A DNA stretch of 64,000 nt from Fischerella muscicola PCC 7414 (GCF_000317205.1 NZ_AJLK01000124.1:52953-116952), one strand, 5' to 3'; shown: positions 28,023 to 37,525, counted from the first letter of the stretch. Notes: generated by a model not told the origin, from the letters alone. A program made the numbers and translations.

Positions 28023-28114
28023 GCGATCGCGTCACAGCGTCAAGCTTGGCGGAGGAGTGTCAATTTCGATGTATACCTTACCACTTATCAATTACCTGCG
28101 GTAACATTAAGTGT

Positions 28115-29230
28115 TCAAGCGGACATGATATTACAACTTGTAGAAAAATTTATAGATTGAAATCTAGCAGGTGTTGTCAATGTCAACGGTAACTGATTCC
28201 AACGACCAAAGAATTGGGCAAATTGAGCTATTTCTTGCATAATTGACTCAAACTCTTCCAGTGTCAGAGATTGAGGCCCATCAGATAATGCTTTAGCCGG
28301 ATCGGGATGAACCTCAATCATCACCGAATCTGCACCCGATGCGATCGCTGCCATTACCATAGGTCTAACAAATTCTGATTTTCCAGTAGCGTGACTGGGA
28401 TCAACCATAATAGGTAAGTGTGTTAGAGAGCGTAGTACTGGGATAGCAGAGATATCTAGGACATTGCGGGTATACTTTTGGTCAAAGGAGCGAATTCCGC
28501 GTTCGCATAAAATTACATTTGGATTACCAGTAGCCAGAATATACTCAGCTGCCATCAGCCATTCTTCTATAGTCGCTGATAATCCCCGCTTCAGCAGAAT
28601 TGGCTTACCCGTAGTTCCTACTTTCTTCAGCAGAGAGAAATTTTGCATATTGCGAGTACCAATTTGGATGACATCTGCTACCTCTGCGATCTTTTCGATA
28701 TCAGCAGTATCCATAACTTCTGTGATAATTCCCAATCCGGTGACTTCACGCGCAATAGCTAACAACTCCAAAGCACTGTCACCATGACCTTGAAAAGCGT
28801 AAGGCGACGTACGGGGTTTGTATGCACCACCGCGCAAAAACTTTGCTCCTGTTGCTTTGACTGCCAATGCTGTTTCCACAATCATTGCTTCATTTTCCAC
28901 AGAACAAGGCCCAGCAACAACAACTACAGGATGATTTTGACCAAACCTCACAGGCCCTTTGAGAGTTTTGACAACTACCTCAGTTGGTTCTCCATGTCGA
29001 AATTCTTTAGCAACTCGTTTAAAAGGTTTATCTATGCGTATAACTTCCTGAATAAAAGGACTTATTTGTTGGATGTGTTCAGGATTCAAAATTGCTGTAT
29101 TACCCACTAAACCAATTACGACTTTATGTTTACCTACTAATTTTTCTGGTTTGACATCCCAGTGATCAAGTTCTTGGATAATGCGTTCAATTTCCTCTGG
29201 TGGTGTGTCAGGTTTGATAACTACAATCAT
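28115..29230 (-). CDS. aroF: 3-deoxy-7-phosphoheptulonate synthase (DAHP synthase, type I-beta)
   Basis: 371 residues from the ATG at 29230. First step of the shikimate pathway (PEP + erythrose-4-phosphate). An N-terminal ferredoxin-like domain (MIVVIKPDTPPEEIERII) precedes the barrel: VVAGPCSVEN, KFLRGGAYKPRTSPYAFQG, IQIGTRNMQNF, ILLKRGLSATIEEW, PIMVDPSHATGK. All catalytic motifs are present. The last 20 residues (TTPARFQSINFSTSCN...) differ from the family end and seem to read across a rearrangement. The neighbours (halogenase, isonitrile-type genes) suggest a pathway-dedicated isozyme feeding aromatic amino acids. Confidence 0.9.
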   Translation of the reverse strand: MIVVIKPDTPPEEIERIIQELDHWDVKPEKLVGKHKVVIGLVGNTAILNPEHIQQISPFIQEVIRIDKPFKRVAKEFRHGEPTEVVVKTLKGPVRFGQNHPVVVVAGPCSVENEAMIVETALAVKATGAKFLRGGAYKPRTSPYAFQGHGDSALELLAIAREVTGLGIITEVMDTADIEKIAEVADVIQIGTRNMQNFSLLKKVGTTGKPILLKRGLSATIEEWLMAAEYILATGNPNVILCERGIRSFDQKYTRNVLDISAIPVLRSLTHLPIMVDPSHATGKSEFVRPMVMAAIASGADSVMIEVHPDPAKALSDGPQSLTLEEFESIMQEIAQFAQFFGRWNQLPLTLTTPARFQSINFSTSCNIMSA

Positions 29231-29394
29231 GACTTCATACACTAAAAATTTTGAATTTTGTTCATCTTGGAGACGCAGAGACTAGGATTTGCACCCAGAC
29301 CAGAAGTTTTGGAGACCTCTATGCTACTGTTAACACCATCTCTGCTTGCGATCGCTCATTAAGAATGAGCCAATCTTTAGTTGTGTTTATTAAT

Positions 29395-29733
29395 TCAAGA
29401 ACAACCACAACCAGAACGCAACACACGTGGCAGAGTTGGGTCCCAACAAGTACCAACTATCTTGTGTTTTTCGGTCATTTGCATAGCTTCAATAGCGCGC
29501 AATATCTCTTGAAAATTACGACCTGTACTGAGAGGATATGTCAAAGAAAGCCTCAACTTTCTGTTGGGATCGATGACAAAAACAGTTCTAACCGTGACAT
29601 TAGCATCAGAATTTGGGTGGATCATATCGTAGAGACTAGCAACCATGCGATCGGTATCTGCCAGAATTGGATAATCAACGATCACATTCTCTGTTTCTGC
29701 AATATCTTGAATCCAACCTACATGAGTTTCCAC
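29395..29733 (-). pseudogene. 1-Cys peroxiredoxin (Prx6-type) fragment
   Basis: 112 codons covering the second half of a Prx6-type peroxiredoxin (HVGWIQDIAETENV, PILADTDRMVASLYDMIHP, TVRTVFVIDPNRKLRLSLTY, STGRNFQEILRAIEAMQ). The first half with the peroxidatic Cys is missing, and after MTEKHKI the normal C-terminal domain is replaced by a short tail ending SGCGCS. The frame begins inside the halogenase 3' end (overlap 29718-29733), so a deletion joined the two genes. Not functional as a peroxidase. Confidence 0.8.
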
Positions 29734-30923
29734 ATACTGGCATTACCCATGTGTTGCGATTGATTGCATACTAGGTGATTGGCGAAATCAGCAAAGGCAA
29801 CGTTAAACCGATTGTAAGCTTCGCGCTTTTGTTCTACATCTGCTTCCCCAGCTAACTTGGCGCGGATAATTTCTGTAACACTCTCAATTGCCAAGGCTGA
29901 CATACTTGTCCCCATGCTGTAAAGAGCATCAAAGTTGTTGGCAGCATCACCCATAACATACCAGTTATCAGGCGAAAACATGATTTTACTCTTGTGAGCA
30001 ATCCTAGACCAGTAGTTGAAGTCCATATGTTCACCACTAGCGAGGATTTGGTAAAGCAGGTTGTGATTAGCTTTGAGAAACTCGTAAAACTTTTCTTTGC
30101 TGTTGAGATATTCGCTGGGTATGACATCTTTATGATGAATGACACCAACAGACAACTCCATTGAGTCTTTATCTAAGGGAATCATCCACAACCAATGACC
30201 GTGACCCATCCAGTGATTAGTACAGTAGTAACGAGTAACTAAGCCTTCGTTAGGATGCCAACCATTATCCAAAAGGGTACGGTCTACATTTTTAACCCAT
30301 ACCCAGGCACTACCAGAATTGATGCCATACAAATCTTTAGGGTCAAACATCAGGTTATCAGTCTTCCGACCAATGATAAATTTTCGACCTGCGGTATCAA
30401 TAAGGTGTTTGGCTTTTAATTCTAGGTATTTGTCATCCAGCTTGACCTGAACAATATGCAAGTTATCTTTGGGTGTAAGTTCCACATCCACAACGCGACC
30501 GTTGTAGAAGTGCGCTCCCATTTGCAGATTCATTTTGAGAATGTCACGGTCAAACTTGGAACGGTTGAGATGGAAAGCGGGAGTCTTTAATTGTTGGTTG
30601 ACCCAGACGTTGAAATAGTCATCAATGGACTCTGTCTTGTTGAATTCCTTGGGCCAGTGAAAGTTTAACCCAGCCTTAGGCGTATGATTTTCAATCAGGT
30701 ATTCGTGAAGACCTAACTCTTTAATGAGAAAGACAGAGGCAATATCAACCGTTGATTCTCCCAATCTATGCTCTTTTTTATCAGGTTCTAGAGAGCGAGG
30801 ATCAACGATCGCAACCCGGATACCAGGCAAATTCAGCAGTAAATGACGTGCTTGGCAAACACCGGCAAATCCGGCTCCCATAATCACTACATCGTATTCC
30901 AATGATTGGACAGCAGTATTCAT
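29718..30923 (-). CDS. Flavin-dependent halogenase (tryptophan halogenase family), C-terminally clipped
   Basis: 401 residues. FAD-binding GxGxxG at 16-21, GEST at 55-58, a Lys at 83 placed like the catalytic Lys of PrnA, the halogenase-diagnostic WLWMIP (WxWxIP) at 244-249, and VMGDAANNFDALYSMG. These enzymes chlorinate or brominate aromatic substrates with FADH2 and O2. The family usually continues about 80-130 residues beyond GNAS; here the frame ends in MWKLM where a peroxiredoxin fragment begins, so the C-terminus appears lost. Neighbouring isonitrile genes suggest an indole or tyrosine-derived substrate. Activity is doubtful. Confidence 0.82.
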   Translation of the reverse strand: MNTAVQSLEYDVVIMGAGFAGVCQARHLLLNLPGIRVAIVDPRSLEPDKKEHRLGESTVDIASVFLIKELGLHEYLIENHTPKAGLNFHWPKEFNKTESIDDYFNVWVNQQLKTPAFHLNRSKFDRDILKMNLQMGAHFYNGRVVDVELTPKDNLHIVQVKLDDKYLELKAKHLIDTAGRKFIIGRKTDNLMFDPKDLYGINSGSAWVWVKNVDRTLLDNGWHPNEGLVTRYYCTNHWMGHGHWLWMIPLDKDSMELSVGVIHHKDVIPSEYLNSKEKFYEFLKANHNLLYQILASGEHMDFNYWSRIAHKSKIMFSPDNWYVMGDAANNFDALYSMGTSMSALAIESVTEIIRAKLAGEADVEQKREAYNRFNVAFADFANHLVCNQSQHMGNASMWKLM

Positions 30924-31050
30924 GAAGCGACTCCTGTAATGAACTAAATGTTTTGTTTAATAGATAACTAGTTAAGAATTAAGAACTGGGTAATTACACC
31001 AAATTCAGAATTTTGAGTAGGGTGTTTTGGTGATCACCCAATCACTAACT

Positions 31051-31878
31051 TCAAAGAATGTGAACTCGTTGGAGATGACGTGAGGAATGAGAAAAGAAAG
31101 GATTACGACCGTGCAATAAGACATGATTGTCTGCAATCAAGATGTCTCCCGTCTGCCATTGGTGTGCGAAAAAGTTTTCGGGATTGTAAAGTCTTTTTTG
31201 CAAATCCTCGATTAATTGGTCACGTTCTGGGAGTGATAATCCTGGTATTTCTAAAAATAGTGGATTGAGATTTACACTCTCTTCGTTCAGGGGTTCTGCA
31301 AAACGCAGGATGGGAACGCCTGTGACCGGATGCTGGCTGACTAGGTTAGTGCTAATTTGTCCACCGTAATGAGCTAGCTTTTGAGTTTTATAGGTAATCT
31401 TGGTTTGCTGCCAAATCTGGCGCTGTTGTGGAGTTGCTTTTTCCCAAACTTTGGTGGTGTCACAGAATGTCGTTTCACCACCACTTCCAGGAGTTGGTGC
31501 TACCACACACTGGAAAAAGATGAGGCTAGGCACAACTTTAGCAAAGGCTCCATCCCAATGAAATGGCATATTACCGTTGGTAAAGGTGTAGTTCTGGGGA
31601 TTTTCTTGAACAATGACATCTAGGACTGTACCGAAATCCCAAGTCAATAGTTCTCCCCAAGACTGGCAATAATTAGATAATTCCTCTAGCTCAAGTTGAG
31701 AAAAACCGCGCAGAATGATGAAACGATGCTCCCAAACTAGATTGCGTAACTCTGCAACTGAAAGTAGGTGAAGATCACGGAATTCTTCTTTGGTATTCAG
31801 CACCAATCCAAAAGGATTGAGAATTTGGCTGTTGAGTTGCGTCAAGACGGGTGACAAAGACAAATTAGAAAGTACCAT
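31051..31878 (-). CDS. Fe(II)/2-oxoglutarate oxygenase, PvcB/IsnB-like
   Basis: 275 residues, TauD/TfdA fold. Metal ligands H107 and D109 (PFHWDGAF), distal His about 252-256 and Arg258 in NHVLLHGRNPF. FFQCVVAPTPGSGGETTF, TYKTQKLAHYGG and ILRFAEPLNEESV resemble PvcB/IsnB, enzymes that oxidise isonitrile-bearing amino acids, forming vinyl isonitriles. Its start overlaps the end of the isonitrile-synthase remnant (shared base 31878), the normal isnA-isnB arrangement. It looks complete, but its partner enzyme is broken. Confidence 0.82.
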   Translation of the reverse strand: MVLSNLSLSPVLTQLNSQILNPFGLVLNTKEEFRDLHLLSVAELRNLVWEHRFIILRGFSQLELEELSNYCQSWGELLTWDFGTVLDVIVQENPQNYTFTNGNMPFHWDGAFAKVVPSLIFFQCVVAPTPGSGGETTFCDTTKVWEKATPQQRQIWQQTKITYKTQKLAHYGGQISTNLVSQHPVTGVPILRFAEPLNEESVNLNPLFLEIPGLSLPERDQLIEDLQKRLYNPENFFAHQWQTGDILIADNHVLLHGRNPFFSHSSRHLQRVHIL

Positions 31879-32078
31879 CAGGCTGCCTCCTCTAATGAAT
31901 AAATGTCAGATACTTGCAAAGGACGAGATAGGACGTAATGACTAGGACGACCCTTTTCGTAAACCAGTAATCCACCGATACTTTCAATCTGGCTACGTTT
32001 CATAAGTCGATATTCTTTGCCATCAAAAACGGTGGCGTTATGCCAAGGTGTTCCCCACTGATCAGATGTTTTAATCAT
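31878..32078 (-). pseudogene. Isonitrile synthase (IsnA/PvcA-like), C-terminal remnant
   Basis: 66 codons. WGTPWHNATVFDGKEYRLMK, RSQIESIGGLLVY and GRPSHYVL fit the C-terminal end of the DIT1/PvcA family as I know it. It is followed directly by the IsnB-like gene, as in isnAB operons. With the N-terminal remnant upstream, only about 130 of the usual 300-330 residues are left. A free-standing small protein is the alternative, but the neighbour argues against it. Confidence 0.6.
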
Positions 32079-32086
32079 GTGAATAC

Positions 32087-32281
32087 CTATTTTTTCTGAG
32101 TGGTAAGGTTGAGGGTGAAATGAATTGGCTTTTCCTGTTCAATAAAAAACATAGTTTTTTGAATATGGCTAATTAGCCAGGGACCACAGGAATCTGTTTG
32201 ACTCATTTCCTCGCTAGGTAATAGACGGCGGTGAGGCAAGAGCAGATTTAAAATTTCTTTTGCCAGTGTAGTAGATTTCAT
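32087..32281 (-). pseudogene. Isonitrile synthase (IsnA/PvcA-like), N-terminal remnant
   Basis: 64 codons. LAKEILNLLLPHRRLLPSEE, a lone Cys, then FFIEQEKPIHFTL resembles the start of IsnA/PvcA proteins, which normally continue into the conserved PAFPAKSPN block. Here the frame ends with NLTTQKK, and the C-terminal end of the same family begins 8 bp later in another frame. An internal deletion of about 570 bp is the simplest reading. Confidence 0.55.
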
Positions 32282-33008
32282 GTTTCTGTCACCTTAGTTG
32301 AAATTATTACTTATTCAGAGCTTTTCTTTGTTTGCCAATCTTTACTCTTTGTTTTCGTATTTATCTACAAACTAATTTTTGATTATTTCTGAAAAAACTG
32401 GTAATTTTTAAGTTTTTTGTATTAACACAAGTTGTTATTAAAAACATGCTAATTTATCCTAGATTGCATTAAATCTAGGACATTTTATAGATACATATTC
32501 AAACAAGTATAGCGCTTACATTTAGATGAATTACAACTATATCGGTGTGCATCGGTGTTAATCTGTGTTCGTTTTTCCTACACCTTTCCCAACTACAAAC
32601 CGCTATATAATTACTACTTCTTAGTAACTAATCGTCAGATATTATTTATTCTGTTAGCTTGTTAAGCTACTACTTTTATCGTCGTTAATATTAGTCATTG
32701 TAATAGTTGAATAGTTGAATCTTTGAGAATTTGAGGCTTAAATGTCTTGAGTGATAGGTGGAATTATTCGACTGTTGATTTATCAGTCGCTTCTCAGATA
32801 TTTACGCAGGCAAAGCTTAATTTCCAGAAGTTGTCTGAATTTATCTGAGTTTTACTGAATTTCTTGATGAAGGCGTTTTGCATAACAATTAGGTTTGAAC
32901 GCTTGATTTCAGCCGCTTTAGCGCTCACAAAGAACCCTTGACAATAAAATCTGTTTTGAAAATCTATCCGTGTACCCTATGGGAACCCACCCTTGGGGCG
33001 TCTCATGT
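32282..33008. other. AT-rich gene-free stretch upstream of the isonitrile remnant
   Basis: Contains a cggtgtgcatcggtg-type repeat near 32540-32575. No credible ORF; the promoter of the former isonitrile operon is probably here. Confidence 0.55.
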
Positions 33009-33275
33009 GTGTACCCTACACGAAGCCCTTCGGGTACTCTACCCTACGCTCACGCCTTACGGCGTACGAGAAGCCGGGCTTGGCGCGTCTACGGGGGTTC
33101 GCATACCCTTACCTTAAGCCTATGAGCGCGTCTACGTGACCCAAAGCCCAGCCACTGCGGTGGACTCTTCTCCCGGCATAAAGGAGCCACTGCGCCCTTG
33201 GGGGTTCCAACAGTTGTAGCAGGTGGCGTCACGTGGCGTCCAAGACTGCGACCCCCTCACCGCTTGCGCGTCTAC
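33009..33275. repeat. Right arm of a large inverted repeat
   Basis: Reverse-complement counterpart of 25686-25912. It has an extra insertion (ggtggactcttctcccggca...) near 33160-33190, a module also present near 55220-55245 and 13265-13285. The 7.1 kb between the arms holds the RNA ligase pair and the damaged isonitrile/halogenase genes. Confidence 0.8.
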
Positions 33276-33471
33276 ATCGGTGTACCTGCCTTAAGCCTAT
33301 GAGTGCGTCTACGATCATTACCATCCCTGCGACTTCGCCACAATCTTGTTGAAAAACTCGACCACAGAGAAACACCGATACACACCGATAAAGAGAAGCG
33401 CTAGAAATATTTTTACTCAACGGTACAGAAAAGCTTACTTCAAGTACTCTCCATGCGGTTCATAAAATAAA

Positions 33472-33494
33472 AAAGGGTGGATTTCACCCACCCT
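33472..33494 (-). terminator. tkt: Rho-independent terminator of transketolase
   Basis: Read on the minus strand: AGGGTGG, loop GTGAAAT, CCACCCT, then TTTTT. It lies 35 bp after the transketolase stop. Confidence 0.8.
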
Positions 33495-33528
33495 CGCTAA
33501 AATTTATCAAAGATTATTCTGTTGCTAA

Positions 33529-35541
33529 TTAACCCAACAATTCTTTCGCCTTTGTGACTACATTATCAACGGTGTAGCCGAATTTTTCCATGATCACACC
33601 ACCAGGTGCAGAAACGCCAAAGCGATCTACGCTAATCATGGCGCCTTCGTCACCCAGGTAACGACACCAGCCGAAGCTAGAAGCAGCTTCAACAGCTAAA
33701 CGCTTTTTAACTGCTTTGGGTAATACTGACTCACGGTAGGATTCGCTTTGAGCATTGAAGAGTTCCCAAGAAGGCATGGAAACTACACGAACTTTCTTAC
33801 CTTCAGCGCGGAGTTTGGCAGCAGCATCGACACACAGAGGTACTTCGCTACCTGTACCGATGAGGATAATGTCGGGAGTACCCTCGCTATCAGAAAGAAT
33901 GTAAGCGCCTTTGGTAACACCTTCAATGCTGCTTCCTTCTAATTGGGGCAGGTTTTGCCGCGACAATGCCAGCAAAGTGGGGCGGTGTTGATTGGCATTT
34001 TCAATGGCGACTTTGTAAGCACCAGAGGTTTCGTTACCGTCGGCGGGACGAATGACTGTCAGGTTGGGAATAGCCCGCAAAGATGCCAAGGTTTCTACAG
34101 GTTGGTGGGTGGGGCCGTCTTCACCTAAACCGATGGAGTCGTGAGTCATGACGTAGATGACTCCCGCTTCAGACAATGCCGAAAGGCGAATTGCAGCCCG
34201 CATGTAGTCGGCAAAAACCAAGAAGGTGGCACAGTAGGGAATTAACCCGGAACCATGCAAAGCAATACCGTTACAAATCGAACCCATACCATGCTCACGC
34301 ACACCGAAACGGAGGTTACGGTTTTGGTACTGTCCTTTTTGGAAGTCACCTGCCCCCTTGAGTTCTGTCAGGTTGGAGTGGGTGAGGTCGGCAGAACCAC
34401 CGATCAATTCTGGTAGGACGGGTGCTAAGGCATTGAGGGTCATTTCGGAAGTTTTGCGAGTGGCGATCGCTTTACTTCCTGGTTCGTAGGTGGGTAGTGC
34501 TTTTTCCCAACCTTCTGGCAGTTTGCCACTGATTTGCCGCTCAAATTCAGCCGCTTCTTGCGGATACTTAGCTTTGTAGTCAGCAAAGGTTTTGTTCCAT
34601 TGACTTTCGTACTCAGCACCACGGTCTACGGCTTTACGGAAGTGCTTGAGGGCATCTTCTGGGATGACAAATGGTTCGTGTTCCCAACCCAAGTTATTAC
34701 GAGTAGCAGCCACTTCATCACCACCAAGGGCAGCACCGTGAACACCTGCGGTGTTTGCTTTGTTGGGAGAACCGTAACCAATAGTGGTACGGACTTTAAT
34801 TAAAGATGGCTTGTCGGTGACTGCTTTCGCAGCTTCGATCGCTTTGTGAATCGCTTCTAAGTTGGTGTCGCCATCGCTAACAGCTTGCACGTGCCAGCCG
34901 TATGCTTCAAAACGCTTGCCCACGTCTTCGGTGAAGGCAATATCAGTAGAACCATCAATAGAGATGTGGTTGTCATCATACAGGGCAATAAGTTTACCCA
35001 AGCCCAGGTGTCCTGCCAAGGAACAGGCTTCACCAGATACACCTTCCATGTTGCAACCATCACCTAAAATCACATAGGTGTAGTGGTCAACGATTTTGGC
35101 GTCGGGTTTGTTGAACTTTGCGGCGAGATGGGCTTCTGCCATCGCTAAACCGACCGCATTGGCAATTCCCTGTCCTAAGGGTCCAGTAGTTACTTCTACA
35201 CCTGGTGTTTCAAAGTTTTCTGGATGACCAGGAGTTTTAGAACCCCATTGACGGAATTGTTTAATATCGTCTAGCGTGACGCTGTCGTAACCTGTTAAGT
35301 AGAGTAGGGCATACTGCAACATACAGCCGTGACCGGCAGACAGGACAAAGCGATCGCGGTTGAACCACTTGGGATTTTTTGGGTTAAACCGCATAAACCG
35401 ATCCCACAGCACAAATGCCATTGGTGCAGCACCCATTGGCAGTCCTGGGTGACCAGACTTGGCTTTTTCTACAGCATCAATTGCCAAAAAGCGGATCGAG
35501 TTAATACAAAGTTCTTCAAGGGTTTGGGTTGCAACAGCCAT
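33529..35541 (-). CDS. tkt: Transketolase
   Basis: 670 residues, full length. Thiamine-diphosphate enzyme of the Calvin cycle and pentose-phosphate pathway, moving two-carbon units. Seen: [20 protein letters not shown], the ThDP motif [39 protein letters not shown], and the central domain [15 protein letters not shown] with [18 protein letters not shown]. It lies downstream of fabF and acpP on the same strand, a conserved cyanobacterial neighbourhood, and ends with a good terminator. Confidence 0.97.
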   Translation of the reverse strand: MAVATQTLEELCINSIRFLAIDAVEKAKSGHPGLPMGAAPMAFVLWDRFMRFNPKNPKWFNRDRFVLSAGHGCMLQYALLYLTGYDSVTLDDIKQFRQWGSKTPGHPENFETPGVEVTTGPLGQGIANAVGLAMAEAHLAAKFNKPDAKIVDHYTYVILGDGCNMEGVSGEACSLAGHLGLGKLIALYDDNHISIDGSTDIAFTEDVGKRFEAYGWHVQAVSDGDTNLEAIHKAIEAAKAVTDKPSLIKVRTTIGYGSPNKANTAGVHGAALGGDEVAATRNNLGWEHEPFVIPEDALKHFRKAVDRGAEYESQWNKTFADYKAKYPQEAAEFERQISGKLPEGWEKALPTYEPGSKAIATRKTSEMTLNALAPVLPELIGGSADLTHSNLTELKGAGDFQKGQYQNRNLRFGVREHGMGSICNGIALHGSGLIPYCATFLVFADYMRAAIRLSALSEAGVIYVMTHDSIGLGEDGPTHQPVETLASLRAIPNLTVIRPADGNETSGAYKVAIENANQHRPTLLALSRQNLPQLEGSSIEGVTKGAYILSDSEGTPDIILIGTGSEVPLCVDAAAKLRAEGKKVRVVSMPSWELFNAQSESYRESVLPKAVKKRLAVEAASSFGWCRYLGDEGAMISVDRFGVSAPGGVIMEKFGYTVDNVVTKAKELLG

Positions 35542-36089
35542 AATAAGATTGTTGTTAACGACGGGTTAGCACTCTTTTAACAGTTATCAGTTGTCAGTTA
35601 TCAGTTAAGAACCCATCTTCACTTGGGTTTAAGTTCCCGACTAACTGGTCGAAAGCTTTGGATGGCGCGGACTGTGACTCCCACCATACGCCTGTTCACT
35701 GATAACTTGTTTACTGTTCACTGATTTCAGCTTCTTTCGCCTGCTGGGGATCAAATTACCCCACGATAGTATCATCATCCCATTGGTGCTTGTTGACAAA
35801 CAAGCCGTAAAATTGAGGATTTTTGATTGAGGATTTTGGGATTATTCTAGAAAGGATTGGCCTAAATATTCAGTTGTTAAAGGGACGGAATGATCTGAGC
35901 AGGGTGTCAGAGACAATACCTTATTTATTTGTGGGGATCAACAAAGGGGATCGGGGAACAGGGACATGGGGGACAAGGCAGACAACGGAGAATTTATCCC
36001 AATTCCCCCTGCCCGATCCTCGTTGCCCCTAATCCCCACCAGGGGCCGGTGAGTTTCCCTATTCCCGATCCCTTATCCCCTTTTTATCC
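35542..36089. other. Intergenic region with repeats between fabF and transketolase
   Basis: 548 bp. It contains ACTGATAACTG/CAGTTATCAGT repeats facing each other (35580-35610 and 35690-35730) and, near 36015-36060, the dispersed cccctaatccccaccagggg-ccggtgagtttccc element. A 69-codon plus-strand frame here runs through repeats and is not credible. Confidence 0.6.
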
Positions 36090-37340
36090 CTAGACATGTT
36101 TTTTAAAAGCAAGGGTCACATTATGACCGCCAAAACCAAAAGAATTGGACAGTGCTACCTCAACACGTGCAACACGACTAACGTTGGGTACGTAGTCTAA
36201 ATCACATTCTGGATCAGGGTTTTCTAGGTTAATTGTCGGTGGGAGTCGGTCGTTAGCGATCGCGAGTACTGTTGCTACTGCTTCAATACCACCAGAACCG
36301 CCCAATAAGTGACCTGTCATGGATTTAGTAGAACTAATTGCTACTTTGTAGGCATGATCACCCAAGGCTCTTTTCATGGCTGCGGTTTCAGTCGAATCGT
36401 TAGCTGGGGTGCTAGTACCGTGGGCATTGATGTAGCTCACCATTTCGGGAGTGATTCCTGCATCTTTGAGTGCCAACTGTATAGCCCTGGCGGCTCCTTC
36501 ACCACCAGGTACGGGGGATGTGATATGGTAAGCGTCACAGGTCATACCATAACCCACGATTTCGGCATAAATCCTCGCACCACGACTGATGGCGTGTTGC
36601 ATTTCTTCCAAAATTAAAATACCTGCTCCTTCGCCCATGACAAATCCATCACGGTCTTTATCAAAGGGACGGCTGGCATGAGCAGGATCATCATTACGAA
36701 ACGACAGTGCTTTACATGCAGCAAAGCCAGCAAAAGATAGGGGTGTAATAGCTGCTTCTGCTCCCCCACAAATCATTGCCTGGGCATATCCGCCTTGAAT
36801 CAGGCGAAAAGCGTCTCCGATGGAGTTAGAACCGGCAGCACAAGCTGTTACGGAGCAGGAATTAGGCCCTTTTGCACCAGTGTGAATTGCTGTTAACCCC
36901 GCAGCCATGTTGGCAATCATCATGGGAATCATAAACGGGCTACAGCGGTCTGGTCCACGGTCAAGATAAACCGTTTGCTGCTCTTCCATTACCTTTAGAC
37001 CACCAATGCCAGAACCGATGATCACACCTACTTGTTCGGCATTAAGGTCATTAATAGTTAACCGCGCATCCGCTAGAGCCTGTTTTGCCGCTGAAACGGC
37101 AAATTGAGAAAACCTATCCATGCGCTTGGCTTCTTTACGATCCATGTAATCGTGCGGATCGTAGTTTTTTACCTCGCCAGCAATACGGCAAGCATGACGC
37201 GAAGCATCAAACAAGGTAATTTCGCTAATGCCATTACGTCCGCTTACCAATCCTTCCCAATACTCGGCTGGTGTATTACCAATCGGTGTAATCGCGCCAA
37301 CACCAGTTACTACAACGCGTTTACGTATCAAATCTGTCAT
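36090..37340 (-). CDS. fabF: 3-oxoacyl-[acyl-carrier-protein] synthase II
   Basis: 416 residues. Condensing enzyme of fatty-acid elongation. Active-site Cys in SCSVTACAAGSNSIG, His residues in INAHGTSTPANDSTET and STKSMTGHLLGGSGG, and the C-terminal SNSFGFGGHN. The start is the ATG at 37340 (MTDLIRKRVVVTG); the longer frame to 37373 has no support. It follows acpP on the same strand, 191 bp away, and precedes transketolase. Confidence 0.97.
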   Translation of the reverse strand: MTDLIRKRVVVTGVGAITPIGNTPAEYWEGLVSGRNGISEITLFDASRHACRIAGEVKNYDPHDYMDRKEAKRMDRFSQFAVSAAKQALADARLTINDLNAEQVGVIIGSGIGGLKVMEEQQTVYLDRGPDRCSPFMIPMMIANMAAGLTAIHTGAKGPNSCSVTACAAGSNSIGDAFRLIQGGYAQAMICGGAEAAITPLSFAGFAACKALSFRNDDPAHASRPFDKDRDGFVMGEGAGILILEEMQHAISRGARIYAEIVGYGMTCDAYHITSPVPGGEGAARAIQLALKDAGITPEMVSYINAHGTSTPANDSTETAAMKRALGDHAYKVAISSTKSMTGHLLGGSGGIEAVATVLAIANDRLPPTINLENPDPECDLDYVPNVSRVARVEVALSNSFGFGGHNVTLAFKKHV

Positions 37341-37359
37341 GACTAAGTTACAGGTGGCT

Positions 37360-37525
37360 CTCCGGCAGGACAAAACAGGAATTGGGCACAGGGCATTGGG
37401 AATAGGAAATTGGGCATTGGGAATTGAGATTTGGGAATTGGGAATTGGGCTTCATTTAATTTTTACTATGCACCATGCCCTATGCCCCATGCCCTACGCC
37501 CTGTGTCCTATACCCTATGCCCTAA
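37360..37525. repeat. Inverted GGGCATTGGG / ATGCCC repeat tract
   Basis: Between acpP and fabF: several attgggcattggg units (37378-37452) face catgccctatgcccc units (37470-37525), including cacagggc / gccctgtg. The acpP-fabF mRNA could form a long hairpin here. Confidence 0.75.

Noticed and set aside
28030..28157. Plus-strand open frame (SVNFDVYLTTYQLPAVTLSV...) next to the ATPase remnant
   Set aside because: Protein-like but no start and no recognised family; may be the tail of another broken gene, too short to support.
29251..29763. 170-codon plus-strand ORF
   Set aside because: Antisense shadow of the peroxiredoxin fragment and the upstream region of the DAHP synthase gene.
33229..33420. 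63-codon minus-strand ORF
   Set aside because: Lies in the right inverted-repeat arm and adjoining repeats.
35823..36032. 69-codon plus-strand ORF between fabF and transketolase
   Set aside because: Its second half is a dispersed repeat (ggggacaagg, ccccctgcccgatcc) and no family is recognisable.
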